This document shows, in pieces, positions 61,642-64,000 of a stretch of DNA of 64,000 nucleotides. The DNA is from an uncultured Sphingomonas sp. (GTDB lineage Bacteria > Pseudomonadota > Alphaproteobacteria > Sphingomonadales > Sphingomonadaceae): the NCBI RefSeq assembly GCF_934560975.1, contig NZ_CAKTFO010000017.1:1-64000 (forward strand), written 5' to 3'. The notes under the pieces were generated by a model. That model searched no databases. It was not told the DNA's origin and saw only the letters and a list, made by a program, of their open reading frames with translations. Numbering within the stretch: the stretch's first letter is position 1; the number at the start of each line of letters is the position of its first letter. The position numbers were made by a program, and so were the translations under genes.

Positions 61642-61741
61642 TGCCGCCGGATCGACAGCCGTCCCCGACCTCTTGAGAGACCGCCTCTACGCAGACAAAG
61701 CGGTGACCCGCACCCCGATGGCGGACAAATCGGCCTCAAAG

Positions 61742-62572
61742 TCACTTATGGCAAGAGATGCAGACCTTCGCCTGGCCGTAGAGCTCGTCGATGTCGATCA
61801 TCTCGTCATCCGTCCGAAGGGGATTGGCAACTTGGCGGGCGCGCTGGCGCTCGACCCTGCGGTCGTGGTCCCGGCGGATCGCATCGACGCGCTCGGGCCG
61901 TTCGAGTTGCTCGAGCGACTCCCCCGCGCTCCAGGTGAAGGGCGAGCCGTGATCGAGCGCGTTCTTCTCGTATGCCTTTGCCAGCTCGAACCGGTCGGGA
62001 TGCCGCTCCATGAGCCGGACCCACTCGATCTTTTGTTGGTAGAAGCAGAAGTAGCACCCCGAGCGGGAGCGCCAGGAGTAATATTTGGGCAACCCGACGC
62101 CGGCCGCGTCGAGAATCTCGTTCACCGCGGCCTTGTCGATGCCCTCCTCACGGAAGGGAAGTCGGACGGAAAGGTTCGGATGGGTCGAGGAGTAGCCCTC
62201 GCGATAGTCTTCGTCCGACCGGATGGCCACGTAGCTGACGACGCAGTCGCCGGCATCGAGCGATGGCCAGAGCCACTTCTCGAACGGTCTGATCTTCAAC
62301 TGGCGTGTGCACCACCGCGTCTTGGGGCTCGGGAGAAACGTGTTGTACTCCTCAAGCCAGAAGTCGAACCCGCGCTCCGGATTGAGGTACGCGATCGGCC
62401 GCCCGAGAAAGCCCTCGAGCTTGCCGAGGAACTCGTAGACTTCCGGGAGCTCCTTACCGGTGTCGGTGAAGAAATACTCTATCTCAAGCTCGGGATGTGT
62501 CTGGCTCATGTGAACGGCGAGCGCCGCGCTGTCACGACCGCCGGACAATCCTAGGACATGCCGCTCCCTCAT
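61742..62572 (-). CDS. PAPS reductase/DndC-like family protein
   Basis: Member of the phosphoadenosine phosphosulfate reductase / DndC-like superfamily (276 residues). The PP-loop SGGRDS is at residues 10-15. Cysteines C88 (WCTRQ), C173 and C176 (CYFC) and C271/C274 (CISC) could hold an Fe-S cluster. Homologues in Dnd, Ssp and BREX-4 systems take part in sulfur-linked DNA modification, while others stand in cysteine synthesis. The neighbour is the coupled ATPase remnant, not cysteine genes, which favours a defence origin. Its ATG overlaps the upstream stop by 4 bases. Intact here. Confidence 0.8.
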   Translation of the reverse strand: MRERHVLGLSGGRDSAALAVHMSQTHPELEIEYFFTDTGKELPEVYEFLGKLEGFLGRPIAYLNPERGFDFWLEEYNTFLPSPKTRWCTRQLKIRPFEKWLWPSLDAGDCVVSYVAIRSDEDYREGYSSTHPNLSVRLPFREEGIDKAAVNEILDAAGVGLPKYYSWRSRSGCYFCFYQQKIEWVRLMERHPDRFELAKAYEKNALDHGSPFTWSAGESLEQLERPERVDAIRRDHDRRVERQRARQVANPLRTDDEMIDIDELYGQAKVCISCHK

Positions 62573-63920
62573 GCCTGCGTCCTCACTGTCTCTCCCCGCA
62601 TAGCATGGATCTCGGCCTCTTCACGGGAGAGACCGGACATGGTCTCGGCCAGCGCAGCGAGGATAACCGACCGGGAAACGTTAGCGGAGTGCAGCTTCGC
62701 GCGGATCTCCTCCGCAAGGCCGTGAGCCGCCGCGCGCTCGCGATCGCTGACGGACACTTCCTGCGTCGTCACGGCGGGACTGCCCGGCTCGCTCACGAAC
62801 ACCGCTATGCGAACGCGCCGACCCCGCCGGCCCTTGACGTGCGCCAGCCCCTCCGCCCGCAGGAACTCCTGAGAGAGGGCCGCAAGCTCGACCTTCGCGG
62901 CATCGACGTCGCGGTCGATCCAATCGCGCGTCGGCTTGTTCGCGGCGAGGCTCGCGAGCCCCTCGATTGCCTCCGCGCTGCGGTCGAATGTGGAAAGCCG
63001 AGTTGCGAACGCGTCGAGCCGGTAGTTCCCGGTCAACGCGATGACCGTCCGCGCCCGCTCGTGGAGATCGGCAAGTGCGGCGTCGTCGGCGTCCGACGCC
63101 CTGAGTTCATCCAGCATCGAGGAGCGCACGTCGGCGAGCATGCGGTCGTAGGCCCCAAGGAGCTCGGCGAGACCCGACCGGACAAGTTCGGCCAGATCCG
63201 TCGCGGCGGTGGAGGAGGGCGCATCCCCCGCCAGGAGATGGGGCAGGTCGTCCAGGAGCAGCTTGTTTGGATCCGAAGCCTTCTTCGCCAGGTCCCGCAC
63301 CCGTCGGGCAACGGGTCCGAGGCTCATCGTCCGCTGCGCCCAGGGTGGCGCCGAGAGCACTAGCCCGACCAGGGCCCGGGATACCGCAAGCGGATCGCCC
63401 GACGGAACCGGCGTGCCGGTCGCGGTGGAGACGGCCCGGGCCACGGCACCGACGTGCTCGGCCTGCTCTTCGCTGTATGCGCTCCAACGCAGGCGGATGG
63501 CATCCGGGTTCTGCAGCAGGCGGTCGACGAAGAAGTCGGAGGGCGCCGGAGAGAACACCTCGTCGAGGTAGATCGTCAACCGATCCAGGCGGGAGAGCGC
63601 GTAGGCCAAGCCCAGAAGCGGGAGGAGGCCATCCCGAATCCCGAAGGGCCTGCCCCGCCAGAGATCGTAGAGCCTGCCGAAAGACGCACCCGGTCCAGCG
63701 GCCTCGAACAAGTCGTCGGCCCCGCGCCACGTGGGTACCAGGTTGCACGGATCGGAGCCACGCCGACGTGTCGGCCTTCAGAGACGATCGCCCGAGAGAT
63801 CAGCTCGAGCTGCTCCTCGCCGGCGAGGTTCACCGGGATGTCGACGAAACGGCCCTGCACCTTGAGCCACTCGTCCCGCGCCTCGCGCGCCAGGCGGTGT
63901 GCGTAAGCCGCCGAAGACAC
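62569..63920 (-). pseudogene. Large ATPase-like protein, 5'-truncated and frameshifted
   Basis: C-terminal part of a large protein. From 63711 the frame reads without break to 62569 (380 residues, with PFGIRDGLLPLLGLAYAL and LDRLTIYLDEVFSP). Upstream, 63920-63740 in another frame continues the protein (AREARDEWLKVQGRF, GEEQLELISRAIVSEG). One missing G in the GGGG run near 63725 would join them. No P-loop remains. The conserved RDGLLP-type segment recalls large ATPases encoded with PAPS-reductase genes in BREX- or Dnd-like loci; that is inference. The gene is not open beyond ~63960. Confidence 0.6.
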
Positions 63921-64000
63921 GCGATCCGGACGTCTATTACGCCGTCGGCGCGGACCTGATTATGCCCGATCGCGCCGATTGGAACCCCAATATCGGCGTC
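63899..64000 (+). CDS. Unidentified coding fragment at the window end
   Basis: The last ~100 bases read well on the plus strand (KTRDPDVYYAVGADLIMP then DRADWNPNIGV) with no stop, unlike the minus frame of the ATPase, which meets a stop near 63960. It is a partial gene running off the window. I do not recognise the family. It may mark the far edge of the island or a join between unrelated DNA. Confidence 0.35.
   Translation, partial: MRKPPKTRDPDVYYAVGADLIMPDRADWNPNIGV

Noticed and set aside
61742..63711. A complete Dnd, Ssp or BREX system
   Set aside because: Only a DndC-like protein and a truncated ATPase-like part are present; no cysteine desulfurase, PglZ, methylase or nuclease is in the window.

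Overview
The window is GC-rich chromosomal DNA from an alphaproteobacterium, most likely a sphingomonad (Sphingomonas or a close relative). The support is the origin layout (ppsR / oriC / hemE-hemJ-rho, then mnmE-mnmG-rsmG-parA-parB), MmcB with an alphaproteobacterial SOS box, an HWE-type histidine kinase, an EcfG-like stress promoter, GANTC sites crowded at the origin, and sphingomonad-type palindromic repeats. Genes are tightly packed with many 1-4 bp start/stop overlaps.

Left part (1-23 kb): an HDAC-fold deacylase and a CYTH-CHAD protein; an S9 peptidase divergent from a large exported beta-propeller/amidohydrolase; two spore-photoproduct-lyase-family radical SAM genes flanking a phosphoesterase and an ABC1 kinase; a signalling block (receiver protein, HWE kinase, CheB esterase, CheR-PAS protein with a repeated coiled coil); rpoZ; two phospholipid enzymes; a LysR regulator; an aldose-epimerase-like protein. 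Two intergenic stretches look like RNA loci: a nested hairpin region at 18081-18205, and a UUCG-loop terminator at 20975-21006 ending a minus-strand transcript.

Centre (23-45 kb): PBP1A, small cell-maintenance genes, then the leftward set ppsR-maf-aroE-coaE-dnaQ-hpf-ptsN. The roughly 300 bp between ppsR and hemE has four DnaA-box-like sequences, an AT-rich stretch and ten GANTC sites, and I read it as the chromosomal origin. To its right lie hemE-hemJ-rho, terC, and after several leftward genes mnmE-mnmG-rsmG-parA-parB with two parS sites.

Right part (45-60.5 kb): a seven-gene leftward iron/redox cluster (TonB-dependent receptor, TonB, PiuC-type dioxygenase, PepSY protein, DUF2271, DUF4198, ApbE). 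The DUF2271 protein carries a D-G-V-S-G-A-T motif, the ApbE-type flavinylation signal, so exported flavin-linked electron transfer is joined to siderophore uptake. Three Fur-like boxes of one design sit upstream of its genes. Then come the (p)ppGpp synthetase/hydrolase, nusB-hisD-hisG, a GST, a stress SDR and an Atm1-type ABC transporter.

Right end (60.5-64 kb): tRNA-Glu(CTC) is followed by a decayed island: the N-terminal part of a phage-type integrase, a LysR-like remnant, and a coupled pair of a DndC-like PAPS-reductase-family protein and the C-terminal part of a large protein that looks like a defence-associated ATPase. The ATPase gene is frameshifted and cut at its 5' end. The last ~100 bases read better as a plus-strand coding fragment of unknown origin.
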